Below the pieces are notes generated by a model, which searched no databases, was not told the origin of the DNA, and saw nothing but the letters and a program-made list of their open reading frames with translations. Below, piece by piece: positions 9,034 to 9,321 of a DNA stretch of 9,321 nucleotides (position 1 is its first letter; every line of letters starts with the position of its first letter). The stretch comes from Campylobacterota bacterium (GTDB lineage Bacteria > Campylobacterota > Campylobacteria > Campylobacterales > Sulfurovaceae), in the NCBI GenBank assembly GCA_013153675.1, contig JAADEA010000125.1, positions 1 through 9,321 on the forward strand, in the 5' to 3' direction. The position numbers were made by a program, and so were the translations under genes.

Positions 9034-9321
9034 ATGTTTGATATGGGCTTTACAGAGATCCTTTTTATTGCAATAATAGCTATTATATTTATTGGTCCAG
9101 AAAATTTGCCATCAACAATGGCAAAAATAGCAAAATTTTTTAGAAACTTTAAACAAAGTATCGATAAGGCAAAAAGAGAATTTGAAGAGGAGATTAACAT
9201 CTCTCAATTAAAAGATGAAGCTTTAAAATATAAACAAGAGTTAGAAGCAGCAAGAGAAGAGCTCTCAGCCTTTAAACAGATAGCTCAAAAAGAGTCTCAA
9301 GAGATTAGAGAAAATTTAGCC
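9034..9321 (+). CDS. tatB: Sec-independent translocase subunit TatB (partial, 3' end missing)
   Basis: TatB works with TatC as receptor of the twin-arginine export system, which carries folded proteins across the inner membrane. Ninety-six codons are present before the window ends. The N-terminus MFDMGFTEIL has the conserved Glu at residue 8. It is followed by one membrane helix (about 9-20), the hinge GPENLP (21-26), an amphipathic helix (STMAKIAKFFRNFKQSIDKA) and the start of a highly charged helical tail. GPE-x-LP favours TatB over TatA, which usually has Phe-Gly at that hinge. AAAAGG lies 7 nt upstream of the ATG. In related genomes tatC follows, which would lie just outside the window. 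Nothing suggests a broken gene; it is only cut by the window edge. Confidence 0.92.
   Translation, partial: MFDMGFTEILFIAIIAIIFIGPENLPSTMAKIAKFFRNFKQSIDKAKREFEEEINISQLKDEALKYKQELEAAREELSAFKQIAQKESQEIRENLA

Noticed and set aside
9003..9200. 65-codon minus-strand open frame over tatB
   Set aside because: The plus strand clearly encodes the TatB N-terminus here, so the reverse frame is a shadow.

Overview
The window is strongly A+T-rich chromosomal DNA and reads as a core-genome region of a Campylobacterota (epsilonproteobacterial) member. The clearest lineage markers are hobA, whose DnaA-binding product is characteristic of this phylum, a very short DNA polymerase III delta-prime, and a dihydropteroate synthase with an extra N-terminal domain of about 115 residues. 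From memory, the order tatB-hemW / nudH-lysC-hobA-holB-folP, followed by ligA, matches the corresponding Campylobacter jejuni region, and nudH to folP also matches Helicobacter pylori. I cannot name the genus.

Layout from left to right: positions 1-28 carry the first codons of a minus-strand gene running off the left edge, probably with a signal peptide. ligA (62-2236) and a SanA/DUF218 membrane-anchored protein (2223-2891) form a minus-strand pair with a 14-nt overlap. A 58-bp divergent gap separates them from a plus-strand histone-deacetylase-family amidohydrolase (2950-3858). That gene meets folP tail to tail with a 4-nt overlap, inside a perfect 10-bp inverted repeat. folP, holB, hobA, lysC and nudH (3855-7861, minus strand) form one tightly packed operon whose junctions are a 1-nt, 8-nt and 4-nt overlap and a 0-nt gap. 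A 61-bp divergent gap with what look like face-to-face promoters separates nudH from plus-strand hemW (7923-8981). The 5' part of tatB (from 9034) runs off the right edge.

The operon mixes functions. RppH/NudH hydrolyses nucleotide 5' ends, LysC opens the aspartate-family amino acid and diaminopimelate pathway, HobA and HolB serve replication initiation and clamp loading, and FolP makes dihydropteroate. LigA seals Okazaki fragments, so replication is the most recurrent theme. HemW and TatB belong to haem handling and twin-arginine export.

I found no mobile element, CRISPR array, RNA gene or obvious new multi-gene system. The best second-look items are a perfect internal Shine-Dalgarno and ATG in lysC at the catalytic/ACT boundary, a basic helical insertion of about 70 residues in LigA, the deacetylase/SanA genes lying between folP and ligA, and the compact intergenic arrangements.
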